From positions 19,305,215 to 19,369,214 of the forward strand of contig CM038720.1 in NCBI GenBank assembly GCA_021613375.1: 64,000 nt of DNA. The letters are read 5' to 3'. This document shows, one piece after another, positions 56,525 through 64,000 of this stretch. Both the position numbers and the translations under genes were made by a program. The notes beneath the pieces are model-generated. The model was not told the origin of the DNA and did no database searches. It saw nothing but the letters and a program-made list of their open reading frames with translations. Position 1 is the stretch's first letter, and the number at the start of each line of letters is the position of its first letter. Source of the DNA: Megaleporinus macrocephalus. Lineage: Eukaryota; Chordata; Actinopteri; Characiformes; Anostomidae.

Positions 56525-59500
56525 TCTGTCTTTACAGATAACACTACAGATAATACATTTTACTGCATTTAGTATATTTTAGGCTAAACAGACTAAAAAG
56601 GTGGAGCTCAGATTGTAAGTTGTAAAGAAAATCTTTAAATTAATTGTTAAACTTTTATTTATTAATGAATGTAATGTTTTATTCATAACTCTTCTCTCAG
56701 TGATTGCTGTTGTATAGGTTTTTTTTTTCATTCTAATGCTTCTCTATCTATTCTGTCCTTTTCTTCTCTCCCAGCAGAACAGTTTCGATGTGCCCACGGT
56801 AGGATGTGTATAGACATGAAGCAGGTGTGTGATGGGACTCCACAGTGTCAGGACCGCTCTGATGAGATGAACTGCTTTACACAGTCTGAACATTGCAAGC
56901 ATCACTGTGATGACAAGACCCGCTGCATTCCAGAAAACTTCCTGTGTGATGGAGAGAGAGACTGTTTAGATGGCACCGATGAGGCAGATTGCCGTGAGTG
57001 AAATGAACAACAGCTGAAAGGAAAATGTTTCATATTGCATCAGATTTTTTGCACTAATGAATGCCTTCTGTAACCTTTTCCAGCTTCTGCCACAGTAGCT
57101 CCTTCAGATAAACTCTCTAATGAAACACGTTGTAACAATGCCTCTGTGCTGTGTGAAATCACATCACAGTGTGTCAATCAGTCTCAGCTGTGTGATGGAA
57201 AGTTGGACTGTCCTAATGGGTTTGACGAGCTCTTCTGTTTACGTGCATGCTCAGATCCAGGTACTGCGTGAATGTGACTTCTTTGAGAACTTGGTCTAAA
57301 AAATATTTTTTTATCCCAGTGTTTTTTGCAGTTGGGGGTTATTGCTTTGTTCAAAAACACGTACTGATGTATACATACTTGTCTAATCGATTATGATACT
57401 ACTTATGACTTGCTGTTTAGTACAATAGAACATGTTTTTTTTTTTTTTTTCCTGTGTAGCCCTCTACCTGTGTAAGAACAAGAGAAGGTGTATAGAGCAG
57501 GCTTTGGTGTGTGATGGCCATGCCGACTGTCCTGATGGTTCTGATGAGCTACAGTGTCCTACTTGTCCTCTACACTGTGATGAAGGCTCCGTGTGTCTGA
57601 CCAGCCAGCAATTCTGTGATGGAAAAATGGACTGTATAGATGGCTTGGATGAAGTGGACTGCTGTACGTTTTTATTTCTCTGCCATGTATGTTGAGAGTG
57701 AGCTCTCATCGCCTTCATTTTTTTAATGCTTCTGTTTTATAGACAACCCCATCATAAAGGCCACAGAAGCTACTTCCTTGTTGTGTCCTCTGGGCTTCAG
57801 ACCATGCATGGATGGAAGCGACTGTATCCTCAGCAGTCATGTGTGTGATGGGGAAAAGGACTGCATGGATGGGTCAGATGAAACAAACTGTGAACGCAAA
57901 TGTAAAAAAGGTAAAGGTCTAGCTCTCATTTGGATTGCTGAGAGCTTTAGTTGCTACTGCTAATGTATACTATACGTTATCCACATGAAAACATATTAAC
58001 ACAGTTGTAGTTGCCATTGTATGGGTCCTTTTCCGAACACCATTATTAATATCGTATCAATCTACTACTACTAGGGATGTGCTGATGTTTTGCCTTCTGG
58101 AAATTGTCAGAAATACTACCTGCAGTTATAGTATAGGCACATGGTTAAATTTTTATTTTAATTATATGTATAGATCAGCACAGAGTGCTTTTTGCTTGTC
58201 AGATCAACAACGAGCAAATCATTAGTCTTAAACTGCTTTGCAGCTTTCTATGAGGAATATTAGACAAGCAACAACTTATGTCTGGTGGATAAACAGCACT
58301 ACATTGACAGGTTTGAAACCAGTTGAAGGCATGACGTTCTGCTTGATACACCAAATAGACCAAAACAGAAACAGAGCAGAAAGTATTCTGTAGCCTGCTA
58401 ATGCATTTACTTTTACGGCATTTAGCAGACACTTTTATCCAGAGCGACTTACAAAAGTGCTTAGTGTTCGGTTAGAGTATGAATCTCTATCTACTACAAA
58501 CAGGATTAAGTCCAAATTACTCTCATACTCAAACACTGCCATAAACACAGGGCCAGTGCTGATACCTAGAAAAAAAGACAATGCAATACCTAGCAAGACT
58601 GGAACACCTACAGAGAATAGAACAAATACAAGACTACATACAGTACAAGTTCAGTACTTAGCCAGTGCTCCTAGAAGATAAAGTGCAATTACAGTTAATA
58701 CCAATACTTTAGTAGATTAGTGCTTATAAGTGCTTTACAAAGAGATGGGTCTTCAGTCTGCATTTGAAGACCGCGAGAGAGTTCGCTGTTCGGACAGCCA
58801 GTGGAAGTTCGTTCCACCATCTGTGTGCCAGGACAGAGAAGTATCTTGTTGCGTGTCTTCCATGATTCTTGAGTGATGGCGGGTCAAGCCGAGCTGTACT
58901 TAAAGCGCGAGGTCGGTTCGACTTTTGACCATTGCCATAAGGTCAGGAGGAGCTGGTCCATTCTTCGCTTTGTAGGCATCAGAACTTGAAACTGAATGCG
59001 AGCAGCTACAGGAAGCCAGTGAAGAGAGTGCAGCAGTGGTCTGACATGAGTGAACTTGGGAAGACTGAAGACGAGCCGTGCTGCTGCATTCTGGATCAGT
59101 TGTAAGGGCCTGATGGCCTGCAGAGGAAGACCAGCCAGGAGCGAGTTGCAGTAGTCGAGCCTTGAAATGACAAGAGACTGGACGAGCACCTGGGAGGCCT
59201 CCTGAGAGAGGAAGGGTCGGATGCGTCTGATGTTGTGGAGAATGTATCTGCATGACTGCGTCAGGTTCGTAATATGGGCTGAGAACGATAACTGGTCATC
59301 CAGAGTCACCCCAAGGTTTCTTGCATCTTTAGACGGAACAATCAAAGAGTTTTCGAATGAGATGGCAAGATCCTGCTGAGGCCCTGTAGTTCCAGGGATT
59401 AACAGCTAATTAGCAAGAACTAATCGAATTTATTTCCTTTAAATACTAGTTAATCTTTAAAGGAGACGATGAATTTTTTTGGCTAATACTTTGGGTGCAA

Positions 59501-62500
59501 TATAGTTATAAGAAATGTAGTTTGTGTAAATCTTTTATTGTTAGAAAATCTGGGAACAGTTGACCAAAATGCATATCTTACAAAAGCTGTTTCTTGTGCA
59601 TGTCTGTATGGCACTGCCACGGCATCCATTCTGTTCTATTTTTGACATGTCATTCACTCCTGGTCATATTAAACGATTGAATTTAACGCATTAGTGTTAG
59701 ATTAGAGTAGTGCTTGTAGACAAATGCAACTTTCCGTCTGACGTTCACACTGTTTCCTTGTAATCAGGCCAGTTTCAGTGTGGAAATGGGAGGTTGTGTA
59801 TACATAGGAAGAAGGTCTGTGATGGGACTCCACAGTGTCTTGATCACTCTGATGAAATGAACTGCTGCAGCCATCGCTGTGACAAGACCCGCTGCATTCC
59901 AAAAACCTTCATATGTGATGGAGAGAGAGACTGTAGAGATGGCACGGATGAAGCAGACTGTTGTAAGTATTGAAATAAGGAAGAGCTGATTTCATAAGCT
60001 ATCTGTAGTTTGTTGCACATTAATCTGGTCAGATGGGTTTTATTTAATACTCTGCAGAGGGCTTTTAATTTGAACCAACATATACACGAAAAGGACATAC
60101 TGATGCCCAACACAGTCTTACAATAATTACAGTTGAAAAAAACAAAAAGAAAAGATTTGTAATCTAATGTAAAGCCTGACTCTGCATTGGGTGGAGAGAG
60201 TGGTGTGCGATGGACGTTATATTACAGCACTGATGGTAAACGCTGTCTTTCCCTGCTCCAGCCTTGTCTTGAGCATATTTTACATTTTTTGCCTAAATTA
60301 GGAAATTTTGTAGATACAAAGACATATTTGCAGCCAAGATGTTACAAACCTTACACCAATAAAAATGGACCTTAAATGGACCTTGTTGTGGCTCCTGAGG
60401 AATTTTAACATTTGAGTTACTGACACTTCATGTATGTACTTCCATGTATTGTTTTGAGTTTAGCCTAGAAAGCAGTTGTCTCAGCCACAGGCCCTCCAGC
60501 TGTCATTCATGACATGTTTGTGTCATGACTGTCAGGACCTCAACTCTGTTTTCATGATTGCCTCCTTCTATATGTCATGCCAGATAGCAGAAAGTGATTG
60601 TTTGTTTTGTTTGTCAGTTGATTTTCCTTTTGCTACAGAAGTAGGCAGTTCTTGACCATGACCATATTTTACATTTATATTATTATTTTTTTGCATGTTT
60701 GTTTATTTAAACTTGCCTTGTCTTGCAGCAAGACCAAAGGCTATAACACCTTCCAAAGGAGTGTCAACACTCCTACCTGCTTTGAATCCAGTGTGTAGAA
60801 GCCCCTCCGTGTTGTGTAAAGGCACCTCGTTGTGCATTTCTAAGAATCAGCTGTGTGATGGAAAGACAGACTGTCCCGATGGCTCTGATGAGAACTGTAT
60901 AAATTCATGTGCTAAAATAGGTAATGTTCTTTTGCTTAATTTACAGCTGGTCTACTTTCACTAAAAAATAAGGGGATTTGCGACAGGTTGCAACAGGTTG
61001 TGAGCTGATCTGTGTGTTTGTGTTTAAATTGTGCTTTACTAGGTGACTTTCTGTGTAAGGACCAAAGGAAGTGCATTGAGGGGTATCTTGTCTGTGATGG
61101 ACGACCTGACTGTTCTGATGGCTCTGATGAGATCGATTGCCCCAGTGTTGCTGTACAGACCGCAGGTCCTTGGTGCCGTTTTGGCTCCAAGTCCTGTAGG
61201 GACGGCAGTGACTGTGTCCTTCTTAGTCATGTGTGCGATGGAGAAACGGACTGTAAGGACGGTTCTGATGAAGAGGGATGTGACCTTCAGTGTAGCCCAG
61301 GTCAGATATGACAAAATGGAAAGACAAAAAAATCAGCTGCTCCAGACTTAAATTTTCATAGTTAAATTTCCTTAGTTGCAGCCATTAGCTGAAATCCATA
61401 TTTGGCAAGGCTACTGCAAAGGTTTGTGTAGGGAAAAAATGTTGTTGTTGTTGTTGTTGTTGTTAACATGTTGTTTGATTATAATAATTTGACTTTAATG
61501 AAGAGGATGTTTGTCAAACAGTTGTTAGGATTGGATTCAGTCATAGCTTTTAAAATGTTCATCAGATGACCACTGTGATGTAATAGGCAGCTTTTTCTCT
61601 CAGGCCAGTTTCGATGTATTCGTGGCAAAAAATGCATAGAAAGGAAGCAGGTATGTGATGGTACTCCTCAGTGTCAAGATGGCTCAGATGAAGCAAACTG
61701 CTGGGAAGCTACAAGGAGTTGTGCCCTGCGCTGTGACCAAACTAACAGGTGCATTCCAGAGGTCTTCATCTGCAACGGAATGAAAGACTGCTGGGATGGG
61801 TCGGATGAATCTGACTGTGGCAAGTCTTTTCTGTTAACAGTCTGTTTTTCTTTTTCTGCGTGCTCCAACAAACGTAGCGCTAATGTGGCTAAATGCTTGG
61901 AATTTATGTAAACAGCTCGTATTTAAGTTTCTACTGTTGAACAATTCTCCTTTCTGTCTATAAATATCTGCAGGCAATCCTGCTGCCTTTTCCCGCTGCA
62001 AAAGCCCCTCTGTACCCTGCTTAGGAAACTCAAAGTGCATCTCCCAGAAACAGCTTTGTAATGGAAAAAAGGACTGTGCTGATGGATCTGATGAGAGACC
62101 TTGTATTAAGAGCTGCCCCTATGATGGTAGTGAATTTCAATTAAATTTGAGTGAAATCCGTAAAGAAAGCATCTTAAACTTGTTAACCTCTTTGTGTTTC
62201 ATAAACCTTGCCACTTCAGGTGACTTCTTGTGTAAGGACAGACGGAAGTGTGTCGACATGAGTCAGGTCTGTGATGGCCATTTTCAGTGCACTGATGGCT
62301 CCGATGAGGTGGATTGTCCCACTGTAGCTGCTGACACCACCTCACATGAAGCTCCATTGAAGTGCCGCTTGGGCTTAAAGCCCTGTAACGACGGCAGTGA
62401 CTGTATCCTGTATAGTCATGTATGTGACGGTGAAGTTGACTGTAAGGACGGATCAGATGAAGAGAGTTGTGATGTTAGTTGCACAGCAGGTAAAGTACAG

Positions 62501-62805
62501 AAAAATATCAAGCTGTAATTACAGTAAGAAACATGCTCAGCTATTTGCCAACTCTTGAATTCTTTTATTTATTTACATGTGTTCTTTAGGGCAGTTTCAA
62601 TGCGCTCATGGGAAGAAATGCATCGATTCTAGTCTTGTGTGTGACGGAAAGCCTCAGTGTCAGGATCGCTCTGATGAAATGGACTGCTTCACACGCACAA
62701 AAAGCTGCAGTCATCACTGTGACAACAAGACTCGATGCATTCCAGAAAACTTCCTATGTGATGGAGAGAAAGACTGTGTGGATGGCACTGATGAAGCTGA
62801 CTGTG
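44351..62805 (+). CDS. LDL receptor-related protein, Lrp13-like; 30 coding exons, 3' end outside window
   Basis: A large type I membrane receptor of the LDLR family (3' part lies past the window). Domains in order: signal peptide ([19 protein letters not shown]), 4 LDLa modules, EGF, calcium-binding EGF (DIDEC), an LY beta-propeller with LFFWAD / LYWSN / LFWIN / LYWLSD / FYWADD blades, EGF, a second divergent propeller, then 26 LDLa modules. LDLa modules carry six Cys and the DGSDE-type calcium site. Family members bind and internalise lipoproteins. The two-cluster layout recalls Lrp13, an ovarian vitellogenin-binding receptor of fish, but a name needs the full protein. Nearly all exons are phase 1. 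Oddities: an in-frame TAG at 52080-52082, two GC-AG introns and tandem block duplication. No transmembrane segment or NPxY tail is seen before 64000. Confidence 0.9.
44850..44969 (+). CDS. LRP gene exon 2 (LDLa 1)
   Basis: Acceptor ccccaag; encodes [19 protein letters not shown] then [17 protein letters not shown], a complete LDLa module. The donor is tgtt|gtatgt. Confidence 0.9.
44970..45896 (+). other. LRP intron 2 with dispersed-repeat copy
   Basis: 45070-45570 carries gatgagaaccagacgtctac and ttcctaacaccactactg, decayed parts of the dispersed family. Nothing coding. Confidence 0.55.
45897..46127 (+). CDS. LRP gene exon 3 (LDLa 2-3)
   Basis: Two modules: [20 protein letters not shown] with [10 protein letters not shown], and [19 protein letters not shown] with [10 protein letters not shown]. 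Acceptor tttag, donor tgcg|gtgagc. Confidence 0.92.
46218..46331 (+). CDS. LRP gene exon 4 (LDLa 4)
   Basis: One module, [20 protein letters not shown] and [11 protein letters not shown]. The intron from exon 3 is only 90 bp. Acceptor gtgctag, donor tgtg|gtatga. Confidence 0.9.
46567..46686 (+). CDS. LRP gene exon 5 (EGF-like)
   Basis: Encodes [20 protein letters not shown] and [18 protein letters not shown]: six Cys, EGF spacing. Acceptor ctcag, donor gaag|gtaggt. Confidence 0.9.
46687..47770 (+). other. LRP intron 5
   Basis: 1.1 kb of AT-rich intron; nothing recognised. Confidence 0.7.
47771..47896 (+). CDS. LRP gene exon 6 (calcium-binding EGF)
   Basis: Encodes [20 protein letters not shown] then [22 protein letters not shown] and the Asn/aromatic spacing mark an EGF-CA domain. 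Acceptor ctgcag, donor aag|gtactt. Confidence 0.93.
48006..48209 (+). CDS. LRP gene exon 7 (beta-propeller 1)
   Basis: LY-type repeat: [20 protein letters not shown] and [15 protein letters not shown]. Standard family motif YWTD appears as FFWAD. Acceptor acaag, donor tcag|gttaga. Confidence 0.9.
48337..48505 (+). CDS. LRP gene exon 8 (beta-propeller 1)
   Basis: [20 protein letters not shown] and [14 protein letters not shown], a clear LY blade. Donor gaaaa|gtgtgt leaves two bases. Confidence 0.88.
48629..48797 (+). CDS. LRP gene exon 9 (beta-propeller 1)
   Basis: [20 protein letters not shown] then [20 protein letters not shown]. The acceptor ctgtgtag (48626-48628) restores the frame from exon 8. 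Another AG upstream (near 48587) gives a less natural join. Donor aatg|gtaagt, phase 0. Confidence 0.88.
49006..49228 (+). CDS. LRP gene exon 10 (end of beta-propeller 1), GC donor
   Basis: [39 protein letters not shown], ending YHELQQPQ. The only donor that joins the following EGF exon in frame is caag|gcaagt, a GC-AG intron with an otherwise perfect consensus. Confidence 0.88.
49365..49484 (+). CDS. LRP gene exon 11 (EGF-like after propeller 1)
   Basis: [20 protein letters not shown] then [20 protein letters not shown]: six Cys EGF that closes the first propeller as in LDLR. Acceptor aatag, donor gaaa|gtatgt. Confidence 0.9.
49577..49795 (+). CDS. LRP gene exon 12 (propeller 2)
   Basis: [20 protein letters not shown] and [19 protein letters not shown]-like strands but no YWTD; the second propeller is more divergent. 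The acceptor is tgacag. Confidence 0.85.
49888..50208 (+). CDS. LRP gene exon 13 (propeller 2)
   Basis: [39 protein letters not shown] and [16 protein letters not shown]: three blades with YWV, YWL and LWL motifs. Acceptor ttcttag, donor aatg|gtttgt. Confidence 0.88.
50305..50523 (+). CDS. LRP gene exon 14 (end of propeller 2)
   Basis: [20 protein letters not shown] through [15 protein letters not shown]. No EGF follows, unlike the usual LDLR-type propeller. Acceptor ttttag, donor caag|gtgagt. Confidence 0.85.
50524..51996 (+). other. LRP intron between propeller 2 and the LDLa array
   Basis: 1.5 kb with no recognised exon. A missing EGF exon was looked for and not seen. Confidence 0.6.
51997..52284 (+). 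CDS. LRP gene exon 15 (A1: broken LDLa plus intact LDLa), in-frame TAG
   Basis: Acceptor cattag and donor acag|gtacac, phase 1-1. The first module reads [17 protein letters not shown], then TAG (52080-52082), then [12 protein letters not shown]. The second is intact: [20 protein letters not shown] and [16 protein letters not shown]. The break also replaces the CDG turn with CDC. The exon could be skipped without frameshift. Whether the mature transcript includes it cannot be told from DNA. Confidence 0.7.
52358..52573 (+). CDS. LRP gene exon 16 (B1: 2 LDLa)
   Basis: [20 protein letters not shown] with [10 protein letters not shown], and [18 protein letters not shown] with [10 protein letters not shown]. 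It begins block 1 of the tandem array. Acceptor ccttag, donor tgcc|gtaagt. Confidence 0.92.
52651..52830 (+). CDS. LRP gene exon 17 (C1: Thr/Pro-rich lead plus LDLa)
   Basis: [20 protein letters not shown] leads to a module with [20 protein letters not shown]. The Ser of SDE is Phe here (GFDE). Acceptor ttccag, donor ccag|gtgggg. Confidence 0.9.
53641..54561. mobile_element. Non-autonomous hAT element with 8-bp target duplication
   Basis: Starts taggggtgtg and ends cccagcccta (inverted ends tagggGtg / tagggCtg). It is flanked on both sides by the identical 8 bp GTTATTAC (53633-53640 and 54562-54569), the hAT hallmark. It lies in the intron before exon D1 and has no intact transposase. Confidence 0.88.
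54826..55029 (+). CDS. LRP gene exon 18 (D1: 2 LDLa)
   Basis: [20 protein letters not shown] with [10 protein letters not shown], and [18 protein letters not shown] with [10 protein letters not shown]. Lies after a 2 kb intron holding a hAT element. Confidence 0.92.
55116..55283 (+). CDS. LRP gene exon 19 (E1: LDLa)
   Basis: [20 protein letters not shown] and [16 protein letters not shown]. The module carries an internal DGSD upstream of its main calcium site. Acceptor tttcacag, donor aaag|gtaagg. Confidence 0.92.
55284..56777 (+). other. LRP intron between blocks 1 and 2
   Basis: 1.5 kb including an AC microsatellite. No copy of an A-type exon was found here. Confidence 0.65.
56479..56522. 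repeat. (AC)n microsatellite
   Basis: About 44 bp of CA/AC repeats in the intron between E1 and B2. Confidence 0.97.
56778..56993 (+). CDS. LRP gene exon 20 (B2: 2 LDLa)
   Basis: [20 protein letters not shown] with [10 protein letters not shown], and [18 protein letters not shown]. Visibly near-identical to B1 in DNA. The acceptor is a tandem cagcag (56772-56777), so one codon may be optional. Confidence 0.92.
57084..57260 (+). CDS. LRP gene exon 21 (C2: LDLa)
   Basis: [20 protein letters not shown], then [20 protein letters not shown]: a close copy of C1 including its GFDE variant and its ttccagctt acceptor. Confidence 0.9.
57460..57663 (+). CDS. LRP gene exon 22 (D2: 2 LDLa)
   Basis: [20 protein letters not shown] with [10 protein letters not shown], and [18 protein letters not shown] with [10 protein letters not shown] (GSDE changed to GLDE). 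Copy of D1. Confidence 0.92.
57743..57910 (+). CDS. LRP gene exon 23 (E2: LDLa)
   Basis: [20 protein letters not shown] and [16 protein letters not shown]. Copy of E1, same phase and same CKKG end. Acceptor tttatag, donor aaag|gtaaag. Confidence 0.92.
58395..59400 (-). mobile_element. L2-type LINE, 3' fragment
   Basis: The minus-strand frame at 58884-59345 reads [31 protein letters not shown] and [18 protein letters not shown], then [12 protein letters not shown], the end of an L2/CR1-group reverse transcriptase ORF. The tail (plus strand ggcatttagcagacacttttatccagagcgac) is a widespread fish retroelement end. 5'-truncated and inactive. Confidence 0.9.
59768..59962 (+). CDS. LRP gene exon 24 (B3: 2 LDLa, shortened link)
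   Basis: [20 protein letters not shown] with [10 protein letters not shown] running directly into [17 protein letters not shown] and [10 protein letters not shown]. The short linker (FTRSEN) found in B1 is missing. Acceptor aatcag, donor tgtt|gtaagt. Confidence 0.9.
59963..60728 (+). other. LRP intron B3-C3
   Basis: 0.77 kb, nothing recognised. Confidence 0.65.
60729..60920 (+). CDS. LRP gene exon 25 (C3: LDLa)
   Basis: A Pro/Thr-rich lead ([20 protein letters not shown]) then [19 protein letters not shown] and [15 protein letters not shown], an intact calcium site unlike C1 and C2. Confidence 0.9.
61043..61300 (+). CDS. LRP gene exon 26 (A-type: 2 LDLa)
   Basis: [20 protein letters not shown] with [10 protein letters not shown], then [20 protein letters not shown] with [10 protein letters not shown]. 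One exon holds what D+E carry in blocks 1 and 2, minus the CDEG module. Matches exon 15 in layout. Confidence 0.92.
61439..61463. repeat. (GTT)n microsatellite
   Basis: Eight GTT units in the intron before B4. Confidence 0.9.
61605..61819 (+). CDS. LRP gene exon 27 (B4: 2 LDLa), GC donor
   Basis: [20 protein letters not shown] with [10 protein letters not shown], and [18 protein letters not shown] with [10 protein letters not shown]. By comparison with the other B exons it ends gactgtg|gcaagt, a GC donor. Confidence 0.88.
61974..62126 (+). CDS. LRP gene exon 28 (C4: LDLa)
   Basis: [20 protein letters not shown] then [20 protein letters not shown]. The lead is shorter than in C1-C3. Acceptor ctgcag, donor gatg|gtagtg. 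Confidence 0.9.
62220..62489 (+). CDS. LRP gene exon 29 (A-type: 2 LDLa)
   Basis: [20 protein letters not shown] with [10 protein letters not shown], a Thr/Ser link, then [20 protein letters not shown] with [10 protein letters not shown]. This is the intact counterpart of the broken exon 15. Confidence 0.93.
62590..62805 (+). CDS. LRP gene exon 30 (B5: 2 LDLa), last exon in window
   Basis: [20 protein letters not shown] with [10 protein letters not shown], and [18 protein letters not shown] with [10 protein letters not shown]. Donor tgtg|gtaata. It opens a fifth block copy whose remainder must lie past the window. Confidence 0.92.
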
Positions 62806-64000
62806 GTAATAAAAATTATTTACATTTCTTAATGTAGCTAAAATTACAACTTATCAGGTCTGTTTGTTTAAGACATATCAAAGGCTTGGCCATCAAACCA
62901 GTTCACACAAATGAATGCAATTCGTAACATAGTGGTCCCCTCACCCAGACGTTTTTTTTTTTTGTCTAAACAATCTGGAAATAATTTAGAAAAGACAAAG
63001 ATTCATAAACTTAGAGCAGTCTCATTCTACAGGAAAAAAACAGCACAGGGAGTTTACCTGTAGCTAGTAGCTAGCTATAGCTTAATGGCTATGGTATTTC
63101 TGTTTGTTAGTGGGGGAAATAATGCATTATGATTATGTACAGTCACTGTAACATTACTGTCATCCTTAACCTTTCAACTTTGCTCTGCCACATTTTCTTT
63201 AACCTTTGCGCTTTTTGTCATTTTTTGCCTGTAGGTGTGAATACATTTTTTAAGTGCTGTGACAAAATTTTTTTTTAAAAACAACCAAAAAAACTATCAT
63301 GCTTTACATCAGGTGTGTCTTTTCCAATTAAGGATGCAGGTTTCCTTCCGTTAAAGAAGGAACAGACTAGTTAAGACCGGTAAGACCAGTAAAAAGAACT
63401 CTTATCAGGTATCCAGCTTGTTTGAGAATACCTGCAACTACACCAGACATTTACAGACAAGATTGGACATATTGAGAAAAAACAAGGAAAAAAATTAAAT
63501 TGAGTATAGCACTATTTATGTGCCCTCTATTTCAAGATAATTGCAGAAAATCCAGTTGTGAACGGGGGACTCATTAAATACTGTTTTGGCAAAGCCGCTG
63601 TAGGCTCGCATGTTTGAATGGGTGTTGTATTATGTATGCAGAATTTCTGGGAGTACATGCTTAGTTCGGAGCAGGCAGCTTAGCCGAGCAAAGCTAAATC
63701 AGCGAGTGGAGACAATGTTTCTATAACAAACTGCTCTACAAAAAGGAGTGTTTTCCCTTTAGGGGTCTCCTTTCACCTACAGCAAAAACTGTTGTAAAAG
63801 CAGTTTCACTGGATAATGTATTGCTTTCTCAGCTAAACAAAAGATAGTCTACTGGATAATTAATTAATTTATTCATTAATTAATTAGTTAAAAATACAAA
63901 TATGTAACTAAACCCAGTCTGTTTGCTATAAGCCCTTCTGTGTACATACAATAATCACCCAAATGTTTGTCAATAAACTTGATGCAAAATTAGTCACAAG
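62806..64000 (+). other. LRP intron, runs off the window
   Basis: 1.2 kb with no exon recognised. The array's block pattern predicts a C-type exon next, within or beyond this stretch; none with intact splice signals was seen. Confidence 0.6.

Noticed and set aside
58884..59345. 153-residue minus-strand protein as a host gene
   Set aside because: It is the C-terminal part of an L2-type LINE reverse transcriptase, 5'-truncated, opposite the host gene.
52358..62805. Regular repeats that might suggest a satellite or CRISPR-like array
   Set aside because: They are protein-coding LDLa exons with introns, consistent phases and conserved cysteines.

Overview
This window is vertebrate genomic DNA, almost certainly from a teleost fish. 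Genes are split into many small exons with GT-AG introns. Microsatellites (AT, TA, GA, ATT, AC) are abundant, and the dispersed repeats are of kinds common in ray-finned fish: an L2-type LINE fragment, Tc1-like fossils, a non-autonomous hAT element and fold-back elements. The fold-back repeat at 0.85 and 3.25 kb resembles one I associate with otophysan fish (characins, catfish). That placement is inference; no species is claimed.

Three protein-coding genes are present. (1) smad2 lies on the minus strand: coding exons run from 26969 down to 7992, 5' non-coding exons sit near 29.65-30.2 kb, and a probable long 3'UTR reaches to about 5.8 kb. All ten coding exons could be delimited and sum to exactly 468 codons plus stop. 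The TGF-beta/activin/nodal R-Smad features are intact: MH1, the SMAD2-specific 30-residue exon-3 insert, the PPGY linker motif, MH2 and a C-terminal SSMS. (2) ccdc17 lies on the plus strand (30983-42486). It encodes an N-terminal zinc-finger-like C2H2 motif, a coiled-coil middle and a conserved C-terminal domain. The intergenic interval shared with smad2 is CpG-rich. One N-terminal exon is probably unidentified, because the splice phases between the first two exons found do not match. (3) A large LDL-receptor-related gene lies on the plus strand (44351 to beyond 62805). I resolve 30 coding exons: signal peptide, 4 LDLa modules, EGF, calcium-binding EGF, a six-bladed-type LY/YWTD beta-propeller, EGF, a second divergent propeller, then at least 26 more LDLa modules. 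Transmembrane and cytoplasmic parts must lie past 64000. The layout recalls the fish vitellogenin-binding receptor Lrp13, but that name is tentative.

The most unusual region is 52.0-62.8 kb, where the second LDLa cluster is built from tandem copies of a multi-exon block (exons here called B-C-D-E or B-C-A). Nearly all its exons are phase 1-1, so modules can be duplicated, lost or skipped without breaking the frame. The first exon of that cluster carries an in-frame TAG that also breaks its calcium-site motif, yet the exon could be skipped in frame. Two GC-AG introns and one NAGNAG acceptor are also visible.

The rest is non-coding. 0-5.8 kb is intergenic with two fold-back repeats and a candidate conserved non-coding block at 1.75-2.9 kb. 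The smad2 introns hold two copies of an uncharacterised ~0.8 kb repeat and a 0.7 kb MITE. The ccdc17 introns hold two Tc1-like fossils and a minisatellite. The LRP introns hold a hAT element with a perfect 8-bp target duplication and an L2 fragment. I found no tRNA, rRNA, CRISPR array or bacterial features.
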